From: Variovorax sp. JS1663
GTDB taxonomy: Bacteria > Pseudomonadota > Gammaproteobacteria > Burkholderiales > Burkholderiaceae_C
Length of the DNA: 64,000 nucleotides
Assembly: GCF_002157355.1 (NCBI RefSeq)
Contig: NZ_LYMK01000025.1
Location: forward strand, 1-64,000
Direction of reading: 5' to 3'
Below the pieces are notes generated by a model. It made no database searches and was not told the DNA's origin. It saw nothing but the letters and a program-made list of their open reading frames with translations. Both the position numbers and the translations under genes were made by a program. This document shows, one piece after another, positions 8,571 to 17,293 of this stretch (the stretch's first letter is position 1; each line of letters opens with the position of its first letter).

Positions 8571-9757
8571 AGCGGCCGCTCCAGCGGGACCGGATGCCCG
8601 CGCAGCGCGTTGACCGCGAGGTGGATGCCGGAGCGGTCCATCGCATACATGGGCACGTGCCGCGCCAGGTGGGCCGCGACGGTATGGGCCCACAGCGGCT
8701 GCGGCACCGGGTTGAGCCAGACCACGGCCGAGGCACCGCGGCGCAGGGCCTTGACGAAGGCCAGCGAGTCCTGCACGCGGCCGGCATCGGCACGGCCGCG
8801 CGCGGCGCCCGCATCGCTGACGATCAGCGCCGCGGTGCCCGGCGCCATGCCCGCCACCAGCGCGCGCAGCGGCTGGCCGTGCTCGAGCTGCGGATCGGCA
8901 TACACCCGGCCGGCATCCAGCGGTTCGATGCGCGAGAGCACCGGATCGAGCGCGGGAAAGAAGTCGCCGGGGTCGAGCTCCGATAGCAGCGAGCGGTCCG
9001 TGCCCTCGGTCGGCATGTCATGGAAGTAGTGCAGCGAGGTCTGCTGAAGCAGGCCGGCTTCGCGCACCGCCGTGCAGAAGGCTTCGACAAAGGGCGCGTA
9101 GGGCGCCATCGAGCCCTCGACGTCGACGAAGAGCGCGAGCCGTGCGGCGTTGCGCCGCCGCGGCACCAGGACCGGCGGCATCGCGACGCCGGTGCGCAGG
9201 CGCTGCTGCAGCGTCTGGCCAAGGTCGAGCTCGCTCGGCGGGCCGAAGCGCATGGGCTTGCGCAGGCGGCGGAAGGCCTGGGCGATCTCGCGGTGCGTCA
9301 GCGGGTACTGCTCGACCAGCAGCAGCCGCGCATCCGCGATCTGGACGCGGGGCAGCGTGAGCGCCGGGATGCCGATGGCGTTGCGGCTGACGCTGAGCTG
9401 GATCTCCTCGACCCGCTCGGGTGGCGGCGGCTCGCGCGGGGCGCCGGCCTCGCCGCGCGCGGACGCGGGCCTGCCGGTGGCCGCGGCCGACGAGGTGCCG
9501 GCGACCGGCTCGGGCGTCCAGTGCTCCGGCCAGGCCAGCCGCGCGAACAGGGCGCGCACGATGTCGGCCTCGCGCGGCGACTTGGCCCACAGCGCGACCA
9601 GCAGGTCGCGCAGCGCATCCGGCGACGACCAGCCGAAGCCGGCGGTCAGCGCCAGGCGCAGCGCGTCCAGGTCGGGCGGGCCGATGGGCAGGCGCCGGCG
9701 CTGCAGCTGGGTGAACAGTTCGCGGATCAGCGCGAACGCGTTCGGCGGATCAGACAC
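8567..9757 (-). CDS. VWA domain protein (MoxR partner)
   Basis: 396 residues from a GTG that overlaps the end of the MoxR gene by eight bases. An upstream in-frame start at 9793 would lie inside the ATPase gene. The N-terminal 80 residues form a small helical region, then a proline-rich linker, then a CoxE/VWA-like part. The metal site near 212-216 reads DVEGS, so the middle serine of the usual DxSxS is Glu. A second metal-site segment, SDAGAARG, lies near residue 300. VWA proteins of this kind work with MoxR ATPases as chaperone or remodelling pairs. Here it is sandwiched between the ATPase and the large effector-like gene, coupled to both by overlaps. Confidence 0.85.
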   Translation of the reverse strand: MSDPPNAFALIRELFTQLQRRRLPIGPPDLDALRLALTAGFGWSSPDALRDLLVALWAKSPREADIVRALFARLAWPEHWTPEPVAGTSSAAATGRPASARGEAGAPREPPPPERVEEIQLSVSRNAIGIPALTLPRVQIADARLLLVEQYPLTHREIAQAFRRLRKPMRFGPPSELDLGQTLQQRLRTGVAMPPVLVPRRRNAARLALFVDVEGSMAPYAPFVEAFCTAVREAGLLQQTSLHYFHDMPTEGTDRSLLSELDPGDFFPALDPVLSRIEPLDAGRVYADPQLEHGQPLRALVAGMAPGTAALIVSDAGAARGRADAGRVQDSLAFVKALRRGASAVVWLNPVPQPLWAHTVAAHLARHVPMYAMDRSGIHLAVNALRGHPVPLERPL

Positions 9758-10730
9758 GGCGTGCCGTCGGCATCGAGGACGGAAAGGCCGCATGCGCCTT
9801 GTCCAGGTCCGCGACGTTCTTGATCAGCGCCTGCACCGCCGGCAGCCGGTCCAGCTCGGCCGGCTTGGTCTTGCGGGCCTGCAGGTAGCCGACCCAGTCG
9901 AGCAGCTCGGACAGGCCGGGCTTCTTCAGCAGCTCGCGCTCGCGCAGCTTGTTCACCACCTCGATGGCCTTCCTGCGCAGGTCGGCATCGTTGATGTCGT
10001 GCTGGGCCAGGATTGCCTCCAGCTCTTCCTCCGGGAACTTCACGTAGTGGAAGATGCAGCGGCGCAGGAAGGCGGTGGGCAGCGCCTTTTCCTCGTTGTG
10101 GGTCACGATGATGATGGGGCGCAGCGCCGGCTGGTCCGACGGCACCTTGAATGCGATCTCGGGCGCCTCGGCCACGTCGAACTCCAGCCGGTCCAGCTCG
10201 CGCAGCAGGTCGTTGGGGAAGTCGAGGTCGGCCTTGTCCACCTCGTCGATCAGCACGACCGATCGGCGCCCGTGGCTGGCGCGGATGATGGCGCGCCCGA
10301 GCGGGCCGAAGCGGATGTAGTCCGCCACGGTGTTCGCGCGGCGCGGCCGGCCCGCCGTCGTCGACAGTTGCACGTCGTGCAGGCGGCGCACGGCGTCGTA
10401 GGTGTAGAGCAGGTCCTGCGCCTTGCTGGTGGACTTGATGTAGCTCTCTTCGATCGGCAGTCCGAGCGCGTAGGCGACCGCATGGGCGAGCCGGGTCTTG
10501 CCGCAGCCCGGGTCGCCCTGCAGCAGCAGCGGCCGGCCGAGCGCGATCGCGAGGTTGACCACCTCCTCCAACGCCGGACTGGCCAGGTAGGCTTCGCGCT
10601 GCACCTCCGCCTTGGGCGGCCGGCTGGCGGGCACTTCGTCGGCGCCGGTTGCCTCGATCCTGCGCGTGGCGGGCAGTTTCGCGCGGCGATCGAAGCGCAG
10701 CGACAGATCGATCTGGTGGCGGGAGCTCAT
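9750..10730 (-). CDS. MoxR-family AAA+ ATPase
   Basis: 326 residues. Walker A is GDPGCGKT at 72-79; Walker B is VVLIDEVDKA at 158-167; a sensor-1-like segment IIIVTHNEEKALP and an arginine-containing FLRRCIFHYVKFP follow near 220-245, all as expected for MoxR-type AAA+ proteins. It hydrolyses ATP and, with the adjacent VWA protein, is expected to remodel or load client proteins. A strong ribosome site (AAGGAGG) precedes the ATG. It lies 29 bases after the iSTAND-like gene and overlaps the VWA gene. In the known conflict-system class this ATPase is the motor component. Confidence 0.92.
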   Translation of the reverse strand: MSSRHQIDLSLRFDRRAKLPATRRIEATGADEVPASRPPKAEVQREAYLASPALEEVVNLAIALGRPLLLQGDPGCGKTRLAHAVAYALGLPIEESYIKSTSKAQDLLYTYDAVRRLHDVQLSTTAGRPRRANTVADYIRFGPLGRAIIRASHGRRSVVLIDEVDKADLDFPNDLLRELDRLEFDVAEAPEIAFKVPSDQPALRPIIIVTHNEEKALPTAFLRRCIFHYVKFPEEELEAILAQHDINDADLRRKAIEVVNKLRERELLKKPGLSELLDWVGYLQARKTKPAELDRLPAVQALIKNVADLDKAHAAFPSSMPTARRV

Positions 10731-10759
10731 GGCGGATCCTCCTTCCGTGTGCGCCCGGT

Positions 10760-11722
10760 TCAGGGCGGCGTTCTGAAGCGCTCGCGCAGCACCGCCTGCG
10801 GCAGGTTCTGGCGCAGCAGCGCGATGGCGGTCTCGAGCGCGAAGTAGGCGACGTCGGTCGAGGGGGACTCAGCCTGGTCGGCGGCCTGGTGCAGCCAGAG
10901 CTTGAACTCGTCGCGCAGGTCCGCGGACCAGCCCTTGTCGCGCGTCACGTCCTCGACCCATTCGTAGAGGTCCGTTTCCTGGAACCGCGGCAGCGGGAGC
11001 CCCACGCAGCGTTCGGGCAGCCTGCCCTCCGCACGCGTGTTCAGCAGCAGGACCAGGTGGTTGTTCAGCACCTCGGCATAGGCCTCGAAGAGCTTGAGCA
11101 GCAACCGCTCGATCGCGTCGTCCGGCGCGTTGTCGGCGTCGACCATGCACACCACGTGCTCCACGGCGAGCCGGGGCTTGAGCCGGGCGATCAGATCGAT
11201 GGTCTTGTCGACCGGCGTGAACCGCTCGTCGAGCCGCATGCGCGAGGCGCTGGTCGATGCCGGCACGCCCAGGTGCAGGCGCAGCCGCTCGATCACGTTG
11301 GTGACGACGTTCTGCTCGGCGCCGCACAGCACGAGGACCACCAGCCGCTTGCGCGGCATGGAGAGCTCCTTGCGCCACACCGCCTCCAGCGGCCGCAGGT
11401 CGAAGGCGCGGGTGTGCAGCAGCTCGGCCGCGCCGGCGGGGCGGTCGGCGCCCATCACGCGGGCGAAGGCGAGCAGGCTGTCGTTGCCCGGGCGCCGCGC
11501 GAGCGCCACCTCCAGCACCTTCGCCAGGCCGCTCTCGCCGCCCCTGGCCTGGACCAGGTCCAGGAATTCGTAGGCCATGTCGTCCAGTGGGCCCTCGGCC
11601 ACGCTGGCGGCCAGGCTCCTGACCTGGCCGGTGGCCTTCGCGAACTGGGCCAGTGCGTTGCGCGTGGTGAAGGCGTCGACGAGTGCGTCGCGGAAGGCTT
11701 CGATGTGGTCGCCGTACCGCAA
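10760..11722 (-). CDS. EAD plus inactive-STAND-like protein
   Basis: 320 residues with a TTG start preceded by GGAG at eight bases. Residues 1-90 are an effector-associated domain: the pattern FRDALVDAF...RSLAASVAEGPLDDMAYEFLD...ARRPGNDSLL closely parallels the N-terminus of the neighbouring trypsin-like protein. Residues 115-310 form an alpha/beta region (RLVVLVLCGAEQN near 119, VEHVVCMVDADN near 185, HLVLLLNT near 220) without a Walker A, consistent with the inactive STAND (iSTAND) domain described in MoxR-VWA conflict systems. There it is thought to act as the sensing or scaffolding component, linked to effectors by EAD-EAD contacts. Assignment of iSTAND is from pattern memory, not a search. 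Confidence 0.72.
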   Translation of the reverse strand: MRYGDHIEAFRDALVDAFTTRNALAQFAKATGQVRSLAASVAEGPLDDMAYEFLDLVQARGGESGLAKVLEVALARRPGNDSLLAFARVMGADRPAGAAELLHTRAFDLRPLEAVWRKELSMPRKRLVVLVLCGAEQNVVTNVIERLRLHLGVPASTSASRMRLDERFTPVDKTIDLIARLKPRLAVEHVVCMVDADNAPDDAIERLLLKLFEAYAEVLNNHLVLLLNTRAEGRLPERCVGLPLPRFQETDLYEWVEDVTRDKGWSADLRDEFKLWLHQAADQAESPSTDVAYFALETAIALLRQNLPQAVLRERFRTPP

Positions 11723-11743
11723 GTGGATGTCTCCGGCCGATGT

Positions 11744-12784
11744 TCAGCCCTGGGCCGGCAGGAGACCGAGCCTGCCTTTCGCGCGCAGGCGCTCGACGAT
11801 CGCGCTGGTCGCGATGGCCCGGTTGCTCGGGTTGGCCTTCGGGCCCGTACGGTGATGCAGTCCCAGCAGGGTCCAGCCGGACGCGAAGCAGGGCGAGCCC
11901 GAGGAGCCCCTGTCGGTTTCGGCCGTGTGCTCGTAGATGGCCTGCTCGTGCCCCTGCAGCCAGCCGGTGACGGTGCCTGCCGCCACCTCGAGCGTGCGCC
12001 CGGCCGGATGCTGCAGGACGATGCAGCTTTCCTTGGGCAGTTCGAACTGGCGCGTGCCCAGCGCCAGCCAGCCGCGCTTCGTACCGTCGGGCATGGGCTC
12101 GTTGCCGATGTCGTGCGCGAGCTGGAGCAGCGCGTAGTCGAGTTCCAGCTTGTGGCTGGTGTCCAGGTAGTCGGCGACGGGATCGGCGGGCACCTCGATG
12201 CCGGGGTCCGCGGGCGCCTGCCCTTCGGCCGCGCGGAAATCGAAGCACGCGGCATAGTTCTTCGGCTCGCCCAGTTGGCCCGAGCCGGGCGCCGACTCGA
12301 AGACATGCCAGTTGCTCATCACCAGCCGCGGGCCGACCAGGAAGCCGGTGCCGATCGGCTCGCCGCCGGAGCGGATCTGGCAGACGCGCCGCTCGCACCG
12401 GATCATCTGCTGCCGCCAGCGGCCGGCGGATTCGAGGCCGGAGGCCTGGATGACCCGAGCCTGGAAGCCGGCATCGAGCGCTGCCGCCGCGGGGCCGGTG
12501 AAGGGGGCCGGCGCGAGGCCGTGCGCGGCGGCGATGTCGCCCAGCATCTCGTTGCCGGGATTGCGGGCGGCTGCATCGCGCAGCAGCATCTCGGTCCAGC
12601 CCTTGGCCTCGGTGAGTTCGAGCAGGTCGAAGGCAACGTCGTCGAGCGGACCCTTGCCGACCTTGGCCTCCAGGTTGATGTCCAGCGCGAAGGCCGCCAG
12701 TTGCTTCAGCGCCGCCCAATTGCGGTAGCCGTCGACCAGTGCGTCGCGTGCTGCCTCGAGCTGGTCCGGGGTGAGCCGTTTCAT
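11744..12784 (-). CDS. EAD-trypsin-like serine protease
   Basis: 346 residues, first gene of the five-gene operon. Residues 1-90 are an EAD (LRDAAARNPGNEML near 68-81). Residues 130-330 are a trypsin-like fold with an apparently complete triad: H160 (SNWHV), D216 (LELDYALL) and S295 (GSSGSP). No signal peptide is visible, so it should act in the cytosol, unlike most trypsin-like bacterial proteases. In related systems such an EAD-linked protease is an effector released or activated on sensing. The start at MKRLTPDQL is chosen because upstream in-frame residues lie in the terminator region of the permease gene. Confidence 0.85.
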   Translation of the reverse strand: MKRLTPDQLEAARDALVDGYRNWAALKQLAAFALDINLEAKVGKGPLDDVAFDLLELTEAKGWTEMLLRDAAARNPGNEMLGDIAAAHGLAPAPFTGPAAAALDAGFQARVIQASGLESAGRWRQQMIRCERRVCQIRSGGEPIGTGFLVGPRLVMSNWHVFESAPGSGQLGEPKNYAACFDFRAAEGQAPADPGIEVPADPVADYLDTSHKLELDYALLQLAHDIGNEPMPDGTKRGWLALGTRQFELPKESCIVLQHPAGRTLEVAAGTVTGWLQGHEQAIYEHTAETDRGSSGSPCFASGWTLLGLHHRTGPKANPSNRAIATSAIVERLRAKGRLGLLPAQG

Positions 12785-12803
12785 GGCGAAAACCAGCATA
12801 TCA

Positions 12804-12853
12804 GGCAAAAGAGCGGCGTCCAACCGGAAGATCACCTTCCGGGTGGACGCCGC
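12804..12853 (-). terminator. Rho-independent terminator after the NCS2 permease gene
   Basis: Two arms at 12813-12830 and 12836-12853 pair almost perfectly (one A-G mismatch in an 18-bp stem with a 5-base loop). On the minus strand the hairpin is followed by CTCTTTTG, a short T-rich run. It lies between the permease stop (12881) and the protease start (12784), so the conflict operon should be insulated from the permease transcript and need its own promoter in this short gap. Confidence 0.7.
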
Positions 12854-12880
12854 CCTGGCCTCGGCGCGCGAGGCGAAAGA

Positions 12881-14371
12881 TCAGTGGGCTTCGGCCTGCC
12901 TGGCGGCCGCGATGATCGCGTCGTCGTCCTGCTTCGCACCGTTGAGGAACAGGTTCAGCGCCACCGCCGAGATCGAGGCCAGCAGGATGCCCGACTCCAC
13001 CAGCGAGTGGATCCCGTGCGGCATCCATTGCTTGAAGTTGGGCGCGATCAGCGGAATCATGCCGATGCCGATCGACACCGCGACGATCATCGCGTTGTGC
13101 CGGTTGCCCTTGAAGTCCACGCCGCCGAGGATGCGGATGCCGGTGGCCGCGACCATGCCGAACATCACCAGGCCGGCGCCGCCCAGCACCACCGTGGGCA
13201 GCGACTCCACCAGCGCCGCCATCTTGGGCAGCAGGCCCAGCACGATCAGGATCGCGCCGCCGGCTACGCAGACGAAGCGGCTCTTGATGCCGGTCACCGC
13301 CACCAGGCCCACGTTCTGCGAGAAGCTGGTGTAGGGGAAGGTGTTGAACACGCCGCCGATCAGCGTGCCCAGGCCGTCGGTGCGCAGGCCGCGCGCCAGG
13401 TCCTTCTGGCTGATGTTGCGGCCGGTCATCTCGCCCAACGCGAGGAACATGCCGGTGGACTCGATCATCACCACGATCATGATCAGCGTCATGGTGAGGA
13501 TCAGGATCGGGTCGAACAGCGGCATGCCGAAGTGGAAGGGCAGCACCACGTCGACCCAGGCGGCCTTGCCCACCTTCTCGAAGGTCATGAAGCCGAAGAT
13601 CGTGGCCACGACGGCGCCGATCACGATGCCCAGCAGCACCGAGATGTTGGCGATGAAGCCCTTGGCGTACTTCACGATCAGCAGGATCGACACCAGCACC
13701 AGCGCTGCAATGCCCAGGCCGCCGAGGTCGGCGTACTTCGGGTTCGGCACCGAGGGCACGATCGCCAGGCCCTTGGGAATGGGCGGCACCGAACTGCCGG
13801 GCGAAGTGACCTCGGCCAGCCACTTGGCGTAGACCGGATCGACGATGGCGGGCGCCGTCGGGCCCACCGGGTTGCCGAAGATCCAGTTGATGCCCACGCG
13901 CATCAGGCTGATGCCGATGACCGCGATGATGGTGCCGGTCACCACCGGCGGGAAGAAGCGCAGCATGCGCGATACCAGCGGCGCGATCAGGATCGATATC
14001 ACGCCCGCGCCGATGATGGCGCCGAACAGCAGCTGCGCGCCGTTCTGCCCCGGGTTGGCGTTGGCGATGGCGACCATCGGCGCGACGGAGGCGAAGGTCA
14101 CGCCCATCATCACCGGCAGCTTGATGCCGAACCACTGCGTGGCACCCAGCGCCTGGATCAAAGTGGCGATACCGCAGCAGAAGAGGTCGGCCGAGATCAG
14201 CAGCGCAACCTCGTCGGGGCTGAGCTTGAGCGCGCGGCCCACGATCAGGGGCACGGCGACGGCGCCCGCATACATCACGAGCACATGTTGCAGGCCAAGG
14301 GCGGTCAGCTTGCCGGTGGGAAGGCGCTCGTCGACGGGATGGACGGCTGGCAGTGAGGTGTTGGCGCTCAT
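12881..14371 (-). CDS. NCS2-family urate/xanthine permease
   Basis: 496 residues with about twelve to fourteen membrane segments. It has the nucleobase:cation symporter-2 layout: GLQHVLVMYAGAVAVPL at the start, and further family segments including SFSQNVGLVAVTG (near 320) and TGIRILGGVDF (near 420). It imports urate or xanthine across the inner membrane. Urate is the better guess because the window holds the whole pathway downstream of urate and the TGTATACA operator found upstream of puuD and uraH also lies about 80 bases before this start. A strong terminator follows it. The exact substrate cannot be read from sequence. Confidence 0.9.
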   Translation of the reverse strand: MSANTSLPAVHPVDERLPTGKLTALGLQHVLVMYAGAVAVPLIVGRALKLSPDEVALLISADLFCCGIATLIQALGATQWFGIKLPVMMGVTFASVAPMVAIANANPGQNGAQLLFGAIIGAGVISILIAPLVSRMLRFFPPVVTGTIIAVIGISLMRVGINWIFGNPVGPTAPAIVDPVYAKWLAEVTSPGSSVPPIPKGLAIVPSVPNPKYADLGGLGIAALVLVSILLIVKYAKGFIANISVLLGIVIGAVVATIFGFMTFEKVGKAAWVDVVLPFHFGMPLFDPILILTMTLIMIVVMIESTGMFLALGEMTGRNISQKDLARGLRTDGLGTLIGGVFNTFPYTSFSQNVGLVAVTGIKSRFVCVAGGAILIVLGLLPKMAALVESLPTVVLGGAGLVMFGMVAATGIRILGGVDFKGNRHNAMIVAVSIGIGMIPLIAPNFKQWMPHGIHSLVESGILLASISAVALNLFLNGAKQDDDAIIAAARQAEAH

Positions 14372-14447
14372 GCAGGTGGACTCCTGGATGCGATGTCAGA
14401 GGGGTGCAAGGCCGCCTCGCCCCGGCGGCTCACAAGTTTGTACGCCA

Positions 14448-14461
14448 AACTGTATACACTT
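14448..14461. promoter_or_regulatory. GntR-type operator upstream of the NCS2 permease
   Basis: The palindrome TGTATACA (14451-14458) sits in the context AAC-TGTATACA-CTT, about 80 bases before the permease start. The same core occurs at 25181, 36302 and 38269, each upstream of a purine-catabolic unit. FadR/VanR-type GntR proteins commonly bind T-rich TGTATACA-like palindromes, and two such regulators are encoded in the window. Confidence 0.65.
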
Positions 14462-14500
14462 TAGGCGGAGCGGCGTATGGCGGAAAACCCGGGGGCGCCA

Positions 14501-15412
14501 TCAGGCCGGCAGCGAACCCAGCCGATCCACCACCAGGTCATGCAAGGCCTGTGCCGCTGCCGACAGGCTGCCTTCGCGCCGCTGCACCAGGTAAATGCGG
14601 CGGCTGAGCTGGGGCAGGGGCAGCGGGCGGATGGCGATGGTGTCGCGCTTGAACTGGTAGAGGGTGAGCGTGGGCACGACGCTGATGCCGAGGCCGGCCT
14701 CGACCATGCCCATCACCGTGGCGAGCTGCTCGACCTCCAGCAGCGTGTTCATCGCCAGCGGGTGCAGTGCGGCCTCCAGGGCCTGGCGTACGCTGCTGTT
14801 GCGCGCCATGTGGATGAAGGGCCAGGGTGCCAGCTTGCGCAGCGTGAGGCGGGGCTCGGCGGCCAGCGGATGGTCGGCGCGGCACACCAGGTGGAAGCGG
14901 TCGGTGCACAACACGCGCAAGCGCAGCTCCGCCGCATCGGCGGCGCGGGTGCCGCCGGAGGCCAGGGCAAAGTCGGCCTGGCCTCCGCGCACGAGATCGA
15001 TGCAGGCATCGGAGAGCAGGTCGCTCAGGGCCAGCTCGATGCCCGGCCAGCGGGCGTGGAAGTCGGAGAACAGCGCCGGCAGCCAGCCTGCCGCCAGCGA
15101 GGGCAGGGCGGCCACGTGCACGCGGCCCTTGCGGCGCTCCACGTGGTCGCCCAGGTCGCTGACCGCGCGCTGCATGTCGCCGAGCAGGCGCCGCGCCGAG
15201 GGCTCGAAAAGGCGCCCCTCCGGCGTGGGTTGCACGCTGCGCGTGGTGCGGTCGAACAGGCGGGTGCCCAGCTCTTCCTCCAGTGTTCGGATCAGCGTGC
15301 TGAAGGCAGGCTGCGAGAGGTGGCAGGCCTGCGCGGCCCGCGTGAAGTTGGGGAGGTCGACCAGCGCAAGGAAGGCGCGCAGCTGGCGGGCGGAAAGCTC
15401 TGGTGCAGGCAT
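14501..15412 (-). CDS. LysR-family transcriptional regulator
   Basis: 303 residues. The N-terminal winged helix (LSARQLRAFLALVDLPNFTRAAQACHLSQPAFS region, residues 6-40) and the LysR substrate-binding fold after about residue 90 are typical. It is divergent from the AtuA-like pair and Bug receptor, with a 91-base intergenic region between them. By the usual LysR arrangement it probably controls those genes in response to the same ligand. It is not obviously part of the purine regulon because no TGTATACA lies in that intergenic region. Confidence 0.9.
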   Translation of the reverse strand: MPAPELSARQLRAFLALVDLPNFTRAAQACHLSQPAFSTLIRTLEEELGTRLFDRTTRSVQPTPEGRLFEPSARRLLGDMQRAVSDLGDHVERRKGRVHVAALPSLAAGWLPALFSDFHARWPGIELALSDLLSDACIDLVRGGQADFALASGGTRAADAAELRLRVLCTDRFHLVCRADHPLAAEPRLTLRKLAPWPFIHMARNSSVRQALEAALHPLAMNTLLEVEQLATVMGMVEAGLGISVVPTLTLYQFKRDTIAIRPLPLPQLSRRIYLVQRREGSLSAAAQALHDLVVDRLGSLPA

Positions 15413-15503
15413 TGATCTGAATTCTGGATAAGCCCATCTGAACTTTCGATTTTACGAATCACTGTGCGCGGCCTACATTCACCGCAACGACACGAGCCGG
15501 CAC

Positions 15504-16883
15504 ATGAATTCATCACCTGCCTCCCCTTTGCTGATCGGCTGCGCAGCCGGCTTCTCCGGCGACCGGACCGATGCCGCCGGGCCGGTGGTCGAGACCTTGA
15601 TCGCCCGGCTGGCGCAGGGCCCGTCGGGGCAGCGCGCCTTCCTCATCTTCGAGACCCTGGCCGAGCGCACGCTGGCGCTGGCGCAACTGCGCCGCCGCGC
15701 CGATCCCGAGGCCGGCTACGAGCCGCTGCTGGACGCCATGCTGCGCCCGGTGCTGGCGCGCTGCCTCGCGCACGGCATCCGGATCGTCAGCAACTTCGGC
15801 GCCGCCAACCCGCGCGCTGCAGCGCGCTGCATCGCCAGGCTGGCGCTCGAGCTGGGGGCGCCGGCACCGCGCATCGCGGTGGTGGAAGGCGACGATCTGT
15901 CGGACCCGGCGCACCGCGCGTTGCTGCGCGAGCAGCTCGGGGCGGCCATCGACGGCATGCGGGTGGTCAGCGCCAATGCGTACATCGGCGCGGAGCCGAT
16001 CGCGGCGGCCCTCGATGCGGGCGCGGACATCGTGGTCTGCGGGCGCATGGCCGACCCGTCGCTGGCCGTCGGTCCGGCGATGTCGCATTTCGGCTGGGCG
16101 GCCGACGACTGGACCCGGCTGGGCCGCGCCACCATGGCGGGTCACCTGCTCGAGTGCGGCGCCCAGGTCTGCGGCGGCTACTTTGCCGATCCCGGCTTCA
16201 AGGACGTGCCGGACATGGCGTCGATCGGCTTTCCCATCGCCGAGATCGACAGCGACGGCGGCTGCATCGTCGGCAAGGCCGACGGCACCGGTGGCTGCGT
16301 GACCGAGGCCACGGTCAAGGAGCAGTTGCTCTACGAGGTGCACGACCCGGCCGCGTACCTCACGCCCGACGTGGTGGCGGACATCGCGGAAGCCGAGGTG
16401 CATGCGCTGGGACCGGACCGTGTGGCACTGTCGGGCGTTCGTGGCCATGCGCGGCCGGCGCACTACAAGCTCAACGTCTGCCACGAAGGCGGCTGGCTGG
16501 CGGAGGGCGAAATTTCCTATGCCGGCCCGCGCGCCGAATCGCGGGCCCGGTTGGCCGCCGACGTGCTGCGGCAGCGGCTCGCGGGCCTGAGTCTGCGGGT
16601 GGACCTGATCGGCGCGCTCAGCATCCTGGGCGACGATGCCGGCCGAGCACTGGCCGCCACGTCCGCCGGCGAGGGGCGCGACGTGCGGCTGCGCGTGGCC
16701 GCCACGCACGAGGCCCGCGAGCAGGCCGAGCGCCTCACGCGAGAGGTGATGGCGCTCTACACCTGCGGACCGGCTGGCGGCGGTGGGGTGCGCACGGCGC
16801 TCACGCCGCGGCTCAACACCCGCTCCTGCCTGCTCGCACGCGAGTTCGTGCCGGTGCGCTTCGAGATGCTGGAGGCTGCATGA
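15504..16883 (+). CDS. AtuA-like protein, large part (DUF1446)
   Basis: 459 residues matching the DUF1446 part of the acyclic-terpene-utilization AtuA family, with glycine-rich conserved stretches such as GCAAGFSGDR, CGRMADPSLAVGP and NTRSCLLAREFVPVRFE at the C-terminus. In pseudomonads AtuA is a single protein of nearly 600 residues; here the equivalent is split into this gene and the next, joined by an ATGA overlap. The family's reaction is not established. The neighbouring Bug receptor and divergent LysR gene suggest use of an imported organic acid (inference). Confidence 0.85.
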   Translation: MNSSPASPLLIGCAAGFSGDRTDAAGPVVETLIARLAQGPSGQRAFLIFETLAERTLALAQLRRRADPEAGYEPLLDAMLRPVLARCLAHGIRIVSNFGAANPRAAARCIARLALELGAPAPRIAVVEGDDLSDPAHRALLREQLGAAIDGMRVVSANAYIGAEPIAAALDAGADIVVCGRMADPSLAVGPAMSHFGWAADDWTRLGRATMAGHLLECGAQVCGGYFADPGFKDVPDMASIGFPIAEIDSDGGCIVGKADGTGGCVTEATVKEQLLYEVHDPAAYLTPDVVADIAEAEVHALGPDRVALSGVRGHARPAHYKLNVCHEGGWLAEGEISYAGPRAESRARLAADVLRQRLAGLSLRVDLIGALSILGDDAGRALAATSAGEGRDVRLRVAATHEAREQAERLTREVMALYTCGPAGGGGVRTALTPRLNTRSCLLAREFVPVRFEMLEAA

Positions 16884-17245
16884 GTTCACCGCTTCGCGTG
16901 CCCCTGTTCCGTGCCGCACACGGCCGCACCGGCGACAAGGGCGACCGCTCCAACATCAGCGTGATCGCCTGGCATCCGTTGCTCTATCCGCTGCTGGTCG
17001 AGCAGGTCACGCCCGAGGCCGTGGCCGCGCAATTCCGCCACCGCGCCCCCGACCGCGTGCAGCGCTTCCTGCTGCCGCGCCTCGCGGCGATGAACTTCGT
17101 GCTCGACGGGGTGCTGGATGGCGGCGTCAACGATGCGCTCAATCTCGACGCGCATGGCAAGGCGCTGTCCTTCCTGTTGCTCGACATGGCCATCGAGGTG
17201 CCCGAGGCGCTCGCGGACCTGCTGGCAGGACCCCCCGAGGGCTGA
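16880..17245 (+). CDS. AtuA-like protein, small C-terminal part
   Basis: 121 residues corresponding to the C-terminal domain of full-length AtuA proteins (AHGRTGDKGDRSNIS near residue 12, FVLDGVLDGGVNDALNLDAHGK near 70). Its start overlaps the stop of the large part by four bases, so the two subunits should be made in equal amounts and probably form one complex. The split is common enough in related bacteria to be natural rather than a disruption. Function unknown. Confidence 0.82.
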   Translation: MSSPLRVPLFRAAHGRTGDKGDRSNISVIAWHPLLYPLLVEQVTPEAVAAQFRHRAPDRVQRFLLPRLAAMNFVLDGVLDGGVNDALNLDAHGKALSFLLLDMAIEVPEALADLLAGPPEG

Positions 17246-17293
17246 AGCGCCTTTTTCTTTCTTCTTCACCAGAACTCCCAGGAGACAAACAGC

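Noticed and set aside
10649-14356. 1235-codon open frame on the plus strand
   Set aside because: Antisense to four genes with recognised domains; its composition is typical of GC-rich shadow frames.
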